NCBI RefSeq assembly: GCF_900088125.1
Contig: NZ_FLQT01000003.1
Location: 124,001 to 188,000 of the forward strand
Reading direction: 5' to 3'
Source of the DNA: Peptoniphilus pacaensis
GTDB taxonomy: Bacteria; Bacillota; Clostridia; Tissierellales; Peptoniphilaceae
Length of the DNA stretch: 64,000 bases
In this document: positions 43,596 to 52,637 of the stretch, piece after piece
Layout: every line of letters starts with the position of its first letter
How positions within the stretch are numbered: the stretch's first letter is position 1
The notes under the pieces: generated by a model
Told to the model about the DNA's origin: nothing
Database searches by the model: none
Seen by the model: the letters and a program-made list of their open reading frames with translations, nothing else
Made by a program: the position numbers and the translations under genes

Positions 43596-43985
43596 TTAAC
43601 GTTTGGAGAATTGGGGAGATTTACGCGCTTTCTTCAAGCCGTATTTCTTTCTTTCCTTCATTCTCGGGTCGCGGGTCAAGAAACCTGCCTTTTTAAGAAC
43701 GGCACGGAAATCGGGATTGGCTTCTTGCAATGCACGTGCAAGACCCATGCGAATGGCACCGGCTTGACCGGTGTAGCCGCCGCCGTTGACCTTGACGAGG
43801 ACGTCGTATTGGCCTTCGGTTTCCGTTACGGTTAAGGGTTCTTTTGCCACGGTACGTAAAGTTTCGTAACCGAAGAAGTCTTCCAGTTCTCTGCCGTTGA
43901 CGAGGAATTTTCCGCTGCCGGAGAGGAGTCTGACTTGGGCTACGGACGTTTTTCTTCTACCTGTTGCTCTAATTTGATCTGCCAT
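43596..43985 (-). CDS. rpsI: 30S ribosomal protein S9
   Basis: The 129-residue protein has the S9 hallmarks [12 protein letters not shown] at the N-terminus, [19 protein letters not shown] in the middle, and the basic C-terminal tail [20 protein letters not shown] that reaches the decoding site. ATG 43985 is preferred to the GTG at 43994, which overlaps the likely ribosome site GGAAGGG. It follows rplM by 15 bases. Confidence 0.97.
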   Translation of the reverse strand: MADQIRATGRRKTSVAQVRLLSGSGKFLVNGRELEDFFGYETLRTVAKEPLTVTETEGQYDVLVKVNGGGYTGQAGAIRMGLARALQEANPDFRAVLKKAGFLTRDPRMKERKKYGLKKARKSPQFSKR

Positions 43986-44000
43986 CTGATTCACCCTTCC

Positions 44001-44429
44001 TTACACTTCGTAGACTTCCGGTTTTTGCGCTTCGTGGGGATGGTTCGGACCTGCGTAAACTTTTAATTTACCGAACATGGACCGACCTAAACGGCTCTTG
44101 GGAAGCATGCCCTTGACCGCATATTCGATGACGCGTTCCGGATGCTTTTCGCGAATTTCTTTGTAAACGACTTCGCGACGTCCGCCCGGATAACCGGTGT
44201 GGGAAGCGTGGATCTTGTCGTCCCATTTGGTGCCGGTCATCTTGACCTTTTCGGCATTGATGACGATAACGAAATCGCCGGTGTCCACGTGGGGCGTGTA
44301 AATGGGTTTGTTCTTGCCGCGCAAAATATTTGCGACTTCGGTAGCCAAGCGGCCGAGGACCTTATCTTCGGCATCGATGACGTACCATTTTCTATCTACT
44401 TCATTGGCTTTCGCCATGGTTGTCTTCAT
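44001..44429 (-). CDS. rplM: 50S ribosomal protein L13
   Basis: The 142-residue protein has family blocks [36 protein letters not shown] and [20 protein letters not shown]-like [20 protein letters not shown], ending in a normal C-terminus. It is the first gene of the usual L13-S9 pair. Its own promoter is visible upstream. Confidence 0.97.
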   Translation of the reverse strand: MKTTMAKANEVDRKWYVIDAEDKVLGRLATEVANILRGKNKPIYTPHVDTGDFVIVINAEKVKMTGTKWDDKIHASHTGYPGGRREVVYKEIREKHPERVIEYAVKGMLPKSRLGRSMFGKLKVYAGPNHPHEAQKPEVYEV

Positions 44430-44498
44430 GGATAACCTCCTGCTGTATCGAAAGGAATAATGTTCAAAAGTTTCCGGGGCTTTAAAACACTAGCAATT

Positions 44499-44527
44499 AG
44501 TATAGAGCAAGAAAGGCCCGATGTCAA
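44499..44527 (-). promoter_or_regulatory. sigma-A promoter of rplM-rpsI
   Basis: Consensus TTGACA (44527-44522), 17-base spacer and TATACT (44504-44499) on the minus strand, about 70 bases upstream of the L13 start. Confidence 0.85.
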
Positions 44528-44561
44528 GGGGTTAAGCCCGATTTCTGCGGGTTTTTCTCTA

Positions 44562-44590
44562 TTGGCGAAGTTTTTCTTACGGGCTATAAT
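44562..44590 (+). promoter_or_regulatory. promoter of the HEPN/nuclease-like gene
   Basis: TTGGCG (44562-44567), 17-base spacer and consensus TATAAT (44585-44590), 22 bases before the start codon. It points away from the rplM promoter. Confidence 0.65.
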
Positions 44591-44612
44591 AGAGGCAGAA
44601 AGGACGTGACTT

Positions 44613-45542
44613 ATGGCCAATCACAACGGACACCTTCCCCGCTTTAAATACTTCTCCTACGACTGCGACAATCACGTGAGAAAAAATTACTCCATCGTCC
44701 ACGATCCCAGGCCTCTGCCCCTTTCGGATGATTTGATGCAGGCCCTGGAATACCTTTTGTGGTACGTTCCCAATATTAATTCCTTTCAGTCCCCCTCCAA
44801 TGTGCTGATCACCGAGCCTTTGTATGAGGACTTCAGCTTCGGTTTGATTTCCGAGGCCCTTCGCCTCGATGACGAGGATATTTTGTTTTTGGATTACATC
44901 GACGACGACATCGTGGATTACTACATGGACGCCATTTGCACTCATTGCCAAAAGATCATCATCACCACCGGCGAGCACGAGACGAAAATTTCCGCCTTGG
45001 TGCGCCACATGCGCAATGCCATCGCCCACGGCTATTTCACCGTGGTGGACGAACGCATCATCGCCTTTGACGTGAAGCACTTCCCGAAAAAAGACGATTC
45101 CTACGGCTGCACCGCCGTCTTAAAGCTGAACCCCCTGCACCTGGTGCGGGCGCTGAAGCTTTTGGAAGAGGAGATGACCCACGAGCGCTTGGCGGCCGTG
45201 GCCTTTTCCCGCTGCGGCTACGAGATTTTGGACAACGACTACGTCAATCCCGAGCTGCCTTACGATTTTAAAATGGAAAAAGACGGCAAAATCTATGCCG
45301 TGGAAATCAAGCGCATCGCCATCGAAGGCGTGGCCCACAAAGAGCACTTGGACAGCATCCTCGCCCACTTCCCGAAGAATGTGCGGGAACGGAAGGTGCT
45401 GCTGATGGATTCCGCCGTCTTGGATTCCGATGCGAAGAAATCCCTGCAGGAAAATAAAATCCTGCTACTGGACCGGGACAATTTAAAATCCCTCATGTCC
45501 GGCGACGATATTTTAGGCCGCATCGAGAGAAAAATGCGATGA
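44613..45542 (+). CDS. HEPN-like and PD-(D/E)XK-like two-domain protein, function unknown
   Basis: The 309-residue protein has an N-terminal half with the HEPN ribonuclease signature RHMRNAIAHG, in which Arg134 and His139 form the canonical R-x4-H pair. It resembles the pEK499_p136-type HEPN family. The C-terminal half has a restriction-endonuclease pattern: Asp218 in LPYDFKM, then Glu231 and Lys233 in YAVEIKR, followed by alternating strands and a final ILLLDRDNLKSLM. No signal peptide or membrane helix is present. Each domain alone is familiar in RNA and DNA nucleases; the pair in one chain is the unusual part. It has its own promoter and no partner gene, so its role (defence, stress RNase) is open. 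Confidence 0.65.
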   Translation: MANHNGHLPRFKYFSYDCDNHVRKNYSIVHDPRPLPLSDDLMQALEYLLWYVPNINSFQSPSNVLITEPLYEDFSFGLISEALRLDDEDILFLDYIDDDIVDYYMDAICTHCQKIIITTGEHETKISALVRHMRNAIAHGYFTVVDERIIAFDVKHFPKKDDSYGCTAVLKLNPLHLVRALKLLEEEMTHERLAAVAFSRCGYEILDNDYVNPELPYDFKMEKDGKIYAVEIKRIAIEGVAHKEHLDSILAHFPKNVRERKVLLMDSAVLDSDAKKSLQENKILLLDRDNLKSLMSGDDILGRIERKMR

Positions 45543-45649
45543 GGGATCTTTTACCGCTTCATTCAAATCACAAGCCGTCTGCTTTTCTTCCGTAAAAAAA
45601 CGTGGTATGATTCCGACAAATAAAACATGTTTACAAGGAGGAATGAATC

Positions 45650-45907
45650 ATGGCATTTGACGATGCAACGGGCGTCGCCGACGGCGGCGAAAAAGATAAG
45701 TACGTGGTCTTGCAAGTGGTGCTGACGGAAAAGTTTTTAGGCACCGGATCGGGAACTGCCAGCCTGACCAATCTGCAGGCGGCCATTAACAAGCAAGCGG
45801 CCCTGGGCTACCGGCTCCACACCATTACCACCGCCTCGTCGGGATCCAAAGATTTCCTCGGCGGCGATAAAATTCAGGCCACCATGGTCTTTGAACGCAT
45901 CGACTAA
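45650..45907 (+). CDS. DUF4177-like small protein
   Basis: The 85-residue soluble protein has the pattern of DUF4177 proteins (KYVVLQVVLTEKFL, then LQAAINKQAALGYRLHTIT, then ATMVFERID), a small alpha/beta domain often found as a single-domain protein in Firmicutes. Start ATG 45650 follows AAGGAGG. A TATGAT box lies at 45606-45611. Function is not known. Confidence 0.75.
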   Translation: MAFDDATGVADGGEKDKYVVLQVVLTEKFLGTGSGTASLTNLQAAINKQAALGYRLHTITTASSGSKDFLGGDKIQATMVFERID

Positions 45908-45932
45908 AATCGACCTTCAGAAAAATTTTCGC

Positions 45933-46012
45933 AAAAAACAAAAGGCTTCGACTCACCGAGAACACACTCGGCAGTCGGAGCCTTTTTTCTTACGCAGCTT
46001 CTTTCTTCGGTC
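45933..46012. repeat. 80-bp direct repeat, left copy (mprF 3' end plus terminator)
   Basis: Matches 47665-47744 at 78 of 80 positions. On the minus strand it begins with the last codons of mprF (the sequence for PKKEAA and TAA) and continues into the mprF terminator hairpin (GGCTCCGACTGCCGAG / CTCGGTGAGTCGAAGCC). It directly follows the stop codon of the AlbA_2 gene, so that gene now ends in front of a spare copy of the mprF end. Confidence 0.95.
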
Positions 46013-46015
46013 TAC

Positions 46016-47581
46016 CTATTTCAGTACGATCCACTTTCCCGACTTCGTGGAGCCTTCTCTTTTAATAACACTTTGCGCTTTTAATTTTTTTATATGATAA
46101 CGCACGCCGTCAAAGGAAATACCTAAATGTTTCGCAATTTGCCTTGCTGTAATTCTCGGCTCTATTTCCATCAGTTCAACAATCTGATGCTGAATTGGCT
46201 TCTCAATTTCTATTTCTTGAGTAGTTTCTTGGGTAGTTTCTTGGGTAGTTTCTTGAGTAGTTTCTTGGGTAGTTTTACCATCGAGCTCTTTTAAAAACTC
46301 TGCATTTATCTCCATCACAGCATTGGTGTAGTTATCTTCTTCATTGTCAGGATAGAACTTCAGCTCGGGAGATTCGTTTTCCGAAAGTGCATCTTTTGCA
46401 CGCCTTATGCCCGATCCGTAAGACTCTATCAAATTCAATGAAAAGAACATATCTTTAAGCTCTTTATTAAGATACTGTCTTCTGTCAAAACTTCTATCTC
46501 GATTGAGAGCTTCGATGGTGACTGGCGGCAGAGGCCTATTGTGATTGACAAAAGAGATTCTATCCCTGTAAATATAGATCCCTACATACTCCGGCGTATC
46601 ATACTCTTTGTGAAGGATGGCATTGGTCGCAAGCTCCTCAAATGCCGTGAGCGGGTAGTTATAAATAATCTTGTGCTCGATTTTATCAGCTTCTCTTATG
46701 GTATAGGAAGCCATAATATAATCTTCAAAGTATTTGCTGACCTGTTTTGCCTGCATCCAAACCGGACCGTCAAATCTTTTCGATTCCATTTTATCCGTTC
46801 CGTCAATTTCTCGTATGATTTCCACATGGGCATTGGAAATAAATTTATTCGGTGTTTCCGCAAACATGAGTACCGCAAAGTTTTTCGCCCTGTAACCTCC
46901 ATATTCGCTTTCACTAATAAGCCCCATACTTTTCGCCATATCAAGCTTGGACATTTCTCTAATATCTTTTTTTGCTCCTGTTTGGAGTAAGTATTCTTTC
47001 ATGTACTCATAGCTTAGGTCATCTATGGTGGCAACCTCGTTTAAATTAGAGCTAAACGAAAAGTTTGCAAATTTTTTCAAAAGCTCAAATTCTTCAGTTG
47101 GATTCGGGAGCTTCGAATCCCTACCGATCCTTATATATCTTCCCGCTTTTAATCCGATGCTTTTGTCTTTTTCCGCCTTTTCACTGGTCTGAAACGGTCC
47201 TTTACTACCGCATTCTACCGCAACGACAATATAGTACTCATCGTCAATCATATCCGTAAGAATGTGGTAATTTATTTTAGGATGGATATTGGACAGAAGC
47301 GATTTTAATTCATTTTCCACTCCTTCAATCTTCGACTCTTTCACTCCCTCTATAGGTCGTTTCGGAATTGCCTTTTCTCCCGTTTCTTTATCGTCAACTT
47401 CTTCAATCCCGATAAACAACAAGCCGATTTCATTATTCAAATAGTTATTGGCAAAGGCACAAGCAGTTTTCAGGATCTTGTTTTTAAAATTAGCCGACTT
47501 TTTATATTCGACAAAGCTATTTTCTATGTTTTGATTTTCAAGAATGCTGTGAGCCATTCTCTTTATATCTGAAATCTGCAT
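46016..47581 (-). CDS. AlbA_2 (Schlafen-like) and HATPase-like regulator with TTQE repeat linker
   Basis: The 521-residue protein starts with an AlbA_2-type domain (VEYKKSANFKNKILKTACAFANN, GLLFIGIEEV). It continues with a domain holding an HATPase_c-like stretch (AFEELATNAILHKEYD, SYGSGIRRAKDALSE), which is the COG2865 layout. A linker of five TTQE units leads into a C-terminal winged helix (EPRITARQIAKHLGISFDGVRYHIKKL). COG2865 members are taken as ATP-dependent or RNA-linked transcription regulators, but their action is unclear. Start ATG 47581 follows AGGAGAGG. The gene and its flanks look inserted next to mprF. Confidence 0.8.
   Translation of the reverse strand: MQISDIKRMAHSILENQNIENSFVEYKKSANFKNKILKTACAFANNYLNNEIGLLFIGIEEVDDKETGEKAIPKRPIEGVKESKIEGVENELKSLLSNIHPKINYHILTDMIDDEYYIVVAVECGSKGPFQTSEKAEKDKSIGLKAGRYIRIGRDSKLPNPTEEFELLKKFANFSFSSNLNEVATIDDLSYEYMKEYLLQTGAKKDIREMSKLDMAKSMGLISESEYGGYRAKNFAVLMFAETPNKFISNAHVEIIREIDGTDKMESKRFDGPVWMQAKQVSKYFEDYIMASYTIREADKIEHKIIYNYPLTAFEELATNAILHKEYDTPEYVGIYIYRDRISFVNHNRPLPPVTIEALNRDRSFDRRQYLNKELKDMFFSLNLIESYGSGIRRAKDALSENESPELKFYPDNEEDNYTNAVMEINAEFLKELDGKTTQETTQETTQETTQETTQEIEIEKPIQHQIVELMEIEPRITARQIAKHLGISFDGVRYHIKKLKAQSVIKREGSTKSGKWIVLK
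46214..46273. repeat. 12-bp tandem repeat, five units
   Basis: The unit TTCTTGRGTAGT (plus strand) occurs five times in a row and encodes the TTQE linker on the minus strand. The length is a multiple of three, so copy change would alter only linker length. Confidence 0.95.
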
Positions 47582-47664
47582 AATACCTCTCCTTTCACAC
47601 TTTGTTGTCATATTATATCATTTTTAGAAAATTACCACCTTCCAAATGTGCAACGAAGTGCCTG

Positions 47665-47744
47665 AAAAAACAAAAGGCTTCGACTCACCGAGAACAAACT
47701 CGGCAGTCGGAGCCTTTTTTCTTACGCTGCTTCTTTCTTCGGTC
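47665..47744. repeat. 80-bp direct repeat, right copy (native mprF 3' end)
   Basis: The authentic end of mprF: its last codons and its terminator. The other copy is at 45933-46012, with two mismatches. The two copies bracket a 1,652-bp unique segment. Confidence 0.95.
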
Positions 47745-50250
47745 CCCTCTTATCGATCCTTACCAAGCTCAGCACCGTAAAGAGCAGGCTGCTTCGATGG
47801 CTGTAGCCGGTGTATTTCGGCTCCCAGTCGTCGGTAAATTTGCTCTTGTAGCTGCGCAGGCCTTCAAAGGAATAGACGGAGCTTCCGAATTTGTAAACGA
47901 AGTAGGCGAGCTTTTCCTGCAAAAAGCTTTGTTCATTAATGCCTACATTGGCCAAGGGCGCCATGCCCAGGTCGAAAAACTTCTTCCCTTCTTCCTTATT
48001 GTGCAGGAAGAGATTTAAAAACATAAAGTCCATGGTACCGGCCGGGGCTTCTTCCGGATCGTATCGCATAAGATCGATGGTGGCCCAGCCCTCTTTGTAC
48101 ACGGGCATGAGATTGGCGAAGGCGAGGATGTCGCCGCCCTCGTCTTTCACCACGGCCATAGGCCCGCGGTTTAAATAGTCTTCGTCGAAAAATCCCAGGG
48201 AAAAGCCCCGCTCCCCGCGGTTGTCCAGCCATCTGTCGGAAATGGCCTTGAATGCGGCCATTGTCTTTTCGTCGTAGGGCGGACGCAGGACGTCGAAGGC
48301 CATGTTTTCTTTTTCGAATTTGTTCAGCAGATGGCGAAAGACTTTTTTGCTCTTTCCTTCCAGATTGAAATCGGCCAAATCCACCACGGCGTTTTCGCCG
48401 AATTTCATAAAGTGGAAGCCGTAGTCGTGAAGCTTCATAATAAGCTCCCGGGACACTTCGTAAAAGACCACGTCGTAGCCCAACTCGTCGGCTTCTCGAA
48501 TAAAGGCGCTGACGCAGTCGTCCATGTACTCAACATTGCCCATGGGCCCGCCCATGACGATGACTTTGTCGCCGGCGGTCCTCAGTTGAAGGGCGCACAT
48601 GTCCTCTCCCTCCACTTGATACCAATACAGGTCCTTGTCCCTTAAAAAGATCAGTCCCGCGTCCATATCGCCGCCGTAGGCCTCCAAAAGGGCTTCTACG
48701 CGGTCCAAGTCCGCCTCTTCCCCCACGGTTTCGCTTTCGCCGCGGACGTATCGGAAGATGGCATAGAGAATGCCGCCCATGACGAGAAGCATTACGCTGA
48801 TGCGCAGCCAGTTCGCCTCAAAGGGCAGGACGATAAATTCCCGCGCCTTTAGCAACAGCCGCATACCCTTGGCCTTGTTGGCGATGGAAAGGATGTACAT
48901 GGTGATAAAGACCAGGGCGATGCCCAAGTCAGTAAACAGGCTTTCTTTTCGGTAGATAAATTGCTTGCGGTACAAATCTCTGCGGCTTGCCACGGTAAGG
49001 ATCGTGAGCAGAATCAAGTAGATATAGGTGATTAAGCCGAAGCCCGTCATAATGGCATAGACAAAGGTGAGGGCCAGAAAGAGCAGGGTGGGCGCCATGG
49101 CTTTTTTCTGCCGCTCCACGTGGATCCGCCCGAGGAAGATAAAGACCAGCCCCAAAAGAATGCTCGGCGATTGATACAAGATATTGGCGTGAATGGGATT
49201 CAGCTTCGCCAAAAGTTTGATGTGGTTGACTTTGTCGGGAATCGTCGCCGATAGGATCATAAAGATGCCGAAGAGATACATCATAAAGGAGCAGATGTCG
49301 TGGCCAATGGATTTGGCAAATTCCGCCGGCAAGCCGTCGTTTTCTTCATTAAAGCTGCGGCCGAAGTGCTTGATGAAAAAGTACAGGCCGATGAAAAAGG
49401 GCACCACATAGTAAAAGAGGCGGTACAGCAAGAGCCATGCCAGGACGTTTTCGTAGCCGATGCCTAAATTTCCGAGCCCCACGAGGGTCATCAGGTCGAA
49501 GGAGCCCAGACCCCCGGGCATAAGGGAGACCATGCCGATGAGATTGGTGGCGACGACGACGGTAAACACTTCTCCCACATGGAAGGTCTGTCCCATGCAC
49601 CGACCGATGATTAAAAAGGTGCCGATGGCGCCGATCCATTCGAAAAGAGAGGTCAACAGCAGCTGCCGCTGTGCCCAATGGGGCACTCTTTTTTTCTCGT
49701 CTTTTTTTCGATTGGAAAACAGAATCACCGCAGGAGAATAGACCACGCCGCCGATGAGCCAGGGCATGTAGACCATGGCGGCGGAGTCCCGATGAAAATA
49801 CAGATAAGCGAGGCCCAACAGGCTCAAGACGGATATGCCGATGAGGTAATAGAGGTACGTTTCCAAAATTACCTTCACCATTTCCACTTTATCTTTTTTT
49901 CTTCCGTAAAAGTAATTTCTCAGCCCCATATTGATCAGGCCGCCGAAGCCGATGAGATTGTTCATGGTGTTGACGGTGTAGCTGGTCTCGTAAATGGTGC
50001 GCTTCTTTTCTTTGTTGTCGATGAGGCGATTAAAGACCACGTCGTAATTGATCATGGGCACTACGGCTAGGATGCCCACGATGAGCATGAGCAAAATATT
50101 ATAAAAGGGAATGCTCCCCAGGGCATCTACCACTCGGTCGTAGGAAATTTCCTTGGACAGGCTTTTAAATTCCACCACCACGAGAATAAAGACGCTTAGT
50201 ATAAACAGGGGTTCCAGGTATTTTTTTAATTTTTCAAAGAGTTTTTTCAT
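47722..50250 (-). CDS. mprF: phosphatidylglycerol lysyltransferase (MprF-type)
   Basis: The 842-residue protein is full length for MprF. The N-terminal half has about 12 or more membrane helices and the flippase features (VGGILAV-like VGILAVVPMINYDVVF, LMPGGLGSFDLM). The C-terminal half is the soluble DUF2156 aminoacyl-transferase domain (RGERGFSLGFFDEDYLNRGPMAVV, DLMRYDPEEAPAGTMDFMFLNL). It transfers Lys (or another amino acid) from tRNA to phosphatidylglycerol and flips it, lowering binding of cationic peptides. It overlaps the hydrolase gene by four bases. Its 3' end is duplicated beyond the AlbA_2 gene. Confidence 0.93.
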   Translation of the reverse strand: MKKLFEKLKKYLEPLFILSVFILVVVEFKSLSKEISYDRVVDALGSIPFYNILLMLIVGILAVVPMINYDVVFNRLIDNKEKKRTIYETSYTVNTMNNLIGFGGLINMGLRNYFYGRKKDKVEMVKVILETYLYYLIGISVLSLLGLAYLYFHRDSAAMVYMPWLIGGVVYSPAVILFSNRKKDEKKRVPHWAQRQLLLTSLFEWIGAIGTFLIIGRCMGQTFHVGEVFTVVVATNLIGMVSLMPGGLGSFDLMTLVGLGNLGIGYENVLAWLLLYRLFYYVVPFFIGLYFFIKHFGRSFNEENDGLPAEFAKSIGHDICSFMMYLFGIFMILSATIPDKVNHIKLLAKLNPIHANILYQSPSILLGLVFIFLGRIHVERQKKAMAPTLLFLALTFVYAIMTGFGLITYIYLILLTILTVASRRDLYRKQFIYRKESLFTDLGIALVFITMYILSIANKAKGMRLLLKAREFIVLPFEANWLRISVMLLVMGGILYAIFRYVRGESETVGEEADLDRVEALLEAYGGDMDAGLIFLRDKDLYWYQVEGEDMCALQLRTAGDKVIVMGGPMGNVEYMDDCVSAFIREADELGYDVVFYEVSRELIMKLHDYGFHFMKFGENAVVDLADFNLEGKSKKVFRHLLNKFEKENMAFDVLRPPYDEKTMAAFKAISDRWLDNRGERGFSLGFFDEDYLNRGPMAVVKDEGGDILAFANLMPVYKEGWATIDLMRYDPEEAPAGTMDFMFLNLFLHNKEEGKKFFDLGMAPLANVGINEQSFLQEKLAYFVYKFGSSVYSFEGLRSYKSKFTDDWEPKYTGYSHRSSLLFTVLSLVRIDKRGPKKEAA

Positions 50251-50966
50251 GATGCTCCTTTTAAAAAGTTGATGACGATGTCGTTAAAGGATTCGGCATC
50301 GGTTCTCGCCAGCTTGTGCCCCTGATCCGCCACTTCCACGTAGCGGCAGCCGGGGATCAGAGAGGCGATGTGTTTTGAGTGAGAGGTCTCTATAACGTCC
50401 TTGGCGCCGACGATGACCATGGCCGGGCAATTTAACTGCATCAGCTCCTCTTCCGAAAGATCCACGTCTCTTACCAAAAGCTTCGCCCTCAGTTTTACAT
50501 CTTGGAATCGTCCGGAAAGAATGCTTAAGATCGCACCCGCCCCGTATTGCAAATAAGACAGGATCCGACTGAAAAATTTCGTCCCGCGAAAGGATAGATT
50601 GCCGGAATTTAAAACCAGCTTGTCCACATAGCTCGGATAAAGGGCGGCGAAGGTCATGGCCAAATTGGCACCGTCGGAAAAGCCGACGATGGAGGCTCTT
50701 GAAACGCTCAATGCGTCCAATGCCTCTTTCGTATCCCGGGCCATGAGTCTGAAACTTAAATGCTCGCCCCGATTGTTGCTCTTGCCGTGGGCGCGGCTGT
50801 CGAGAAAGATCAGTTGAAAATGTTTTTTAAATGGCGCCACCTGATAGTGAAAGAAACGGCTGTTGCCACCGTTACCGTGTAAAAACAAAACCGGTTCGCC
50901 CTCGCCGAAAATGGTGTAGAAAATTTTCGTCCCATCGGCCATTGTAAGATATCCGCTCGTCTTCAT
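50247..50966 (-). CDS. alpha/beta hydrolase
   Basis: The 239-residue protein has the fold's marks: the oxyanion HGNGGNSRFF, the nucleophile elbow GFSDGAN (Ser near residue 93), a late catalytic Asp in VGAKDVIETS and a final His in VADQGHKLA. It overlaps mprF by four bases, so it may act on aminoacyl-phospholipids, as some mprF-linked hydrolases do; this is an inference from position only. No signal peptide is seen. Confidence 0.85.
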   Translation of the reverse strand: MKTSGYLTMADGTKIFYTIFGEGEPVLFLHGNGGNSRFFHYQVAPFKKHFQLIFLDSRAHGKSNNRGEHLSFRLMARDTKEALDALSVSRASIVGFSDGANLAMTFAALYPSYVDKLVLNSGNLSFRGTKFFSRILSYLQYGAGAILSILSGRFQDVKLRAKLLVRDVDLSEEELMQLNCPAMVIVGAKDVIETSHSKHIASLIPGCRYVEVADQGHKLARTDAESFNDIVINFLKGAS

Positions 50967-51037
50967 ACTGCGCCTCGATTGCTCAATTCATTTAGTGAAA
51001 AAGACTCTCGTCTCGGTTTCTATTATAGTCTTTGCGC

Positions 51038-51081
51038 AAAAAAAGAAAAGGCATCTTTCCATAGAAGAAAAATACCTTTTC
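51038..51081 (-). terminator. terminator of the hydrogenase operon
   Basis: On the minus strand a 15-base stem, GAAAAGGTATTTTTC / GAAAGATGCCTTTTC with two G-T pairs, is followed by seven T residues. Confidence 0.85.
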
Positions 51082-51114
51082 TTTGATTTCTCTATTCTCT
51101 TGCCTACCTTGCTC

Positions 51115-52626
51115 TTAGCTGAAGTCCTTTAGGGAATCGTCCACCAGGACATTTTCCAAGGGGGTCTTGTATTCGGAATCGCTCATGTACTTGCCCAAGG
51201 CTTTTCGCACCCGGGTGGTGGAGGCGATGGTGCCCATGCCGGCGATGCAGCCGCCTTCGCAGGCCATGCCTTCCAGAAGGTAGCCCTCTTTTTTACCGGC
51301 CTTAGCCATTTGCAGCATGCGAATACATTCCTTCAGGGAGTTGGCTCCTTCGATTTGAATATCGCGCTCGGGCTCGATGCGCTCGGCCACTTCCTTTACC
51401 GCCGCGGCGACGCCGCCTGCCATGGCATAGCCTCTTGCCGAGGAGGAGGACTCTTCCTCTTCTTTTACCTCTTCGATTTCGGAAGGCTCGATGTCTTTGG
51501 CGACAAACATGCCCATGAGCTCTTCAAAGGTGATGACAAAGTCCACATACTCCTTCACGTCCCCGGTAATGGCTTCCACTTTTTTCGACGTGCAGGGGCC
51601 GACGAAGCAAACCAGGGCGTCGGGATCCTTGCGCTTAATGTGCTCCGCCGTATAGCGCATGGGGCTGCCCGAGTCGGATACATAGTCTTTCAGTTCCGGG
51701 AAGCGGTATTGAATCAAGAGGGTCCAAGAGTGGCAGCAGCTCGTGCCCATAAAGGGAATTTCTGCCGGCACGCGGTCCAAGTATTCCTTGGCTTCGTGCA
51801 GGGTGGTGTAGTCGGCACCGAGTCCCACCTCCACCATATCGGCAAAGCCCAGTTCTTTAATGGCGGCGCGGATTTGCTCCGGCGTGGTGCCGGCGCCAAA
51901 CTGGCCGATATAGCTGGGAGCAGGAATGGCGTAGATGCGCTTGTTCTTTTGCTTCAGGGCCTTGACCAGCTGATAGATCATGGTCTTGTCCCCGATGGCG
52001 CCCCAGGGGCATTGCACGACGCAGCGGCCGCAACCCACGCATTTGTCGTGATCGATAATGGCCCGGTCTCTTTCGTCACTGCCGATGGCATCGACGCCGC
52101 AGACCGAGGCGCAGGGTCGGTCGTATTCCACAATGGCGTGGTAGGGGCAGGTCCTTTTGCAGCGGCCGCACTTCACGCACTTATCGTTATCGATGACGGC
52201 GCCGTTTTTGCCGATGGACACGGCGTTGACGGGGCAAACATTGGTGCAGGGATGGGCCATGCACTTGCGGCAGTTGTTCGTTACGAAAAGGGCGCGGGTG
52301 GGGCAGGATTCACATGCGAATTTAATGACATCCACCAAGGGCGTTTCAAAAATGCTGGTGGCCACGTCCACATCGTCGAAGCCCTCCGTCACTTTTATGT
52401 ACTCGTCGTAGTCACGCAAGTTCATCCCCATGGCCAGACGAATCATTTCCTCGACGATGGCGCGCTTTCTGAATAAATCTTCCCGATCTTCCGGGGACGT
52501 ACCGGGATAGAGGCGGTAGCCCACGGTTTCCAATTCATGCAGCGGTGTATCCGCATAAGCCATCTTCGCCACTTCGGCAAACACTCTGCGGCGAAGACTC
52601 ATTATACTGGCGTAACTTTCTTTCAC
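51115..52626 (-). CDS. monomeric [FeFe] hydrogenase-like protein
   Basis: The 503-residue protein has ferredoxin-type clusters (CRKCMAHPCTNVCP, CVKCGRCKRTCP, CVGCGRCVVQCP) and an H-cluster domain with the three hydrogenase motifs: TSCCHSW (L1), GPCTSKKVE (L2) and EGMACEGGCIAGMG (L3). L1 has His where Pro is usual. The family makes or uses H2 with ferredoxin; group B-type monomers are common in clostridia. It starts with GTG at 52626 behind AGGAGGGG. The [2Fe-2S] protein upstream is the probable electron partner. Confidence 0.85.
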   Translation of the reverse strand: MKESYASIMSLRRRVFAEVAKMAYADTPLHELETVGYRLYPGTSPEDREDLFRKRAIVEEMIRLAMGMNLRDYDEYIKVTEGFDDVDVATSIFETPLVDVIKFACESCPTRALFVTNNCRKCMAHPCTNVCPVNAVSIGKNGAVIDNDKCVKCGRCKRTCPYHAIVEYDRPCASVCGVDAIGSDERDRAIIDHDKCVGCGRCVVQCPWGAIGDKTMIYQLVKALKQKNKRIYAIPAPSYIGQFGAGTTPEQIRAAIKELGFADMVEVGLGADYTTLHEAKEYLDRVPAEIPFMGTSCCHSWTLLIQYRFPELKDYVSDSGSPMRYTAEHIKRKDPDALVCFVGPCTSKKVEAITGDVKEYVDFVITFEELMGMFVAKDIEPSEIEEVKEEEESSSSARGYAMAGGVAAAVKEVAERIEPERDIQIEGANSLKECIRMLQMAKAGKKEGYLLEGMACEGGCIAGMGTIASTTRVRKALGKYMSDSEYKTPLENVLVDDSLKDFS

Positions 52627-52637
52627 TTTTTCCCCTC

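Noticed and set aside
46214-46273. Tandem repeats as a possible CRISPR array
   Set aside because: Units are directly adjacent 12-mers without spacers and encode a protein linker.
51310-52476. 388-residue open frame on the plus strand opposite the hydrogenase gene
   Set aside because: It has no ribosome site, its composition mirrors the codons of the opposite strand, and the minus strand encodes clear cluster motifs.
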